Origin: Desulfobulbaceae bacterium
GTDB taxonomy: Bacteria > Desulfobacterota > Desulfobulbia > Desulfobulbales > SURF-16
Direction of reading: 5' to 3'
DNA: 63,831 nucleotides
Assembly (NCBI GenBank): GCA_024637145.1
Contig: JAGXFQ010000019.1
Coordinates: 1 to 63,831 of the forward strand
The position numbers were made by a program, and so were the translations under genes. Every line of letters begins with the position of its first letter. Within the stretch, counting starts at the first letter, position 1. The notes below the pieces were generated by a model. That model made no database searches. It was not told the DNA's origin and was given only the letters and a program-made list of their open reading frames with translations. This document shows positions 63,532-63,831 of the stretch, in pieces.

Positions 63532-63673
63532 GAAGCCCACAGATCTGATCGGGGAAACCGGGTTGCTTAAACAGCCCACCAAGCCTCTTCTGGAACGAAC
63601 GCTGGACGCGGAGTTAACTGAGACCTTGGGCACACTAAGCATGCTCAGATTGTTACCAAGGGCGGCAATCTGA
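63506..63673 (+). pseudogene. IS256-family transposase remnant
   Basis: The frame after AAAAAGAA reads DRLLADYKKPTDLIGETG, LLKQPTKPLLERTLDAEL, the N-terminal opening of IS256-family transposases (LLADYKKPEDLIGENGLLKQ type). It decays after ETLG and the rest is missing. A 9-bp dyad CTCAGATTG / CAATCTGAG follows. The remnant begins inside the 3' end of the cyclase gene. Confidence 0.8.
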
Positions 63674-63703
63674 GCAATGGTAACTCGGGACACTAGTGTT
63701 CTG

Positions 63704-63831
63704 TCACATCTCTAATGTTGGATAAAGGCGTTTCAGTTTGGTCCGGGCATCCTCGGTAGTAAATTGCCAGTTGACCCCGGCTTTCATCCCGTTTCTTGCT
63801 GACTCCCATGCCTTAACCTCACTGCGCATAA
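63704..63831 (-). CDS. IS630-family transposase, C-terminal 42 residues (rest off window)
   Basis: Read leftward: MRSEVKAWESARNGMKAGVN, WQFTTEDARTKLKRLYPTLEM, stop. WQFTT-x-DAR-x-KLKRLYP is the classical IS630-type DDE transposase ending. It runs off the right edge, so completeness is unknown. It lies directly beyond the IS256 remnant and may have truncated it. Confidence 0.88.
   Translation of the reverse strand, partial: MRSEVKAWESARNGMKAGVNWQFTTEDARTKLKRLYPTLEM

Overview
The window looks like a chromosomal segment of a GC-rich, Gram-negative anaerobe of the Desulfobacterota, probably a Desulfobulbales/Desulfuromonadales-type organism. This rests on gene content (several multiheme c-type cytochromes including an OmcS-like one, many NtrC-family sigma-54 regulators, GEMM-type riboswitch, sensor-rich accessory regions), not on a phylogenetic marker. 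No rRNA, tRNA or CRISPR array was seen.

Layout. 1-3.5 kb (minus): GH65 disaccharide phosphorylase (runs off the left edge) translationally coupled to a beta-phosphoglucomutase/trehalose-6-phosphate phosphatase fusion. 4-11.2 kb (plus): radical SAM protein, an RNase H-like gene split by a 158-bp IS66-type miniature element, an FAD-dependent dehydrogenase, CorA, two small Cys-rich proteins and an EAL-CBS-GGDEF protein. 11.3-18 kb (minus): frameshifted chemoreceptor, pentaheme cytochrome, putative porin, and amtB/glnK behind a sigma-54 promoter. 18.3-20.7 kb: NtrB/NtrC-like pair. 21-29 kb: Cus-type heavy-metal (copper/silver) RND efflux operon with a YHS-domain protein. 29-31 kb: hypothetical gene and a small ParA/ribbon-helix-helix pair flanked by AT-rich repeats. 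31.3-40 kb: frameshifted multi-sensor kinase, zinc-type CDF exporter, DUF2058, UPF0178, PAS kinase, MscS channel, a 47-aa basic protein and a cold-shock protein. 40-41.4 kb: decayed molybdopterin oxidoreductase and non-coding repeats.

41.4-63.5 kb is the most striking part. A PhnD-like lipoprotein, a histidine kinase with a CxxCH (c-heme) motif in its periplasmic domain and a sigma-54 response regulator are followed by a PilZ response regulator and a large extracellular-electron-transfer locus: NHL protein, OmcS-like hexaheme cytochrome, YVTN lipoprotein, outer-membrane beta-barrel with a discoidin-like insert, two CsgG-like lipoproteins, periplasmic peptidyl-prolyl isomerase, a 26-heme and a 16-heme cytochrome, a second NHL protein and a diguanylate cyclase. 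In front of the first NHL gene are a near-perfect -24/-12 promoter and four regularly spaced TTGG-N8-CCAA sites; in front of the OmcS-like gene is a GEMM-type cyclic-dinucleotide riboswitch; after it is a strong terminator. My reading (inference) is a nanowire/conduit module gated by both a redox-sensing two-component system with sigma-54 and a cyclic dinucleotide.

The right edge holds IS debris: an IS256-type remnant abutting the cyclase gene and the end of an IS630-type transposase.
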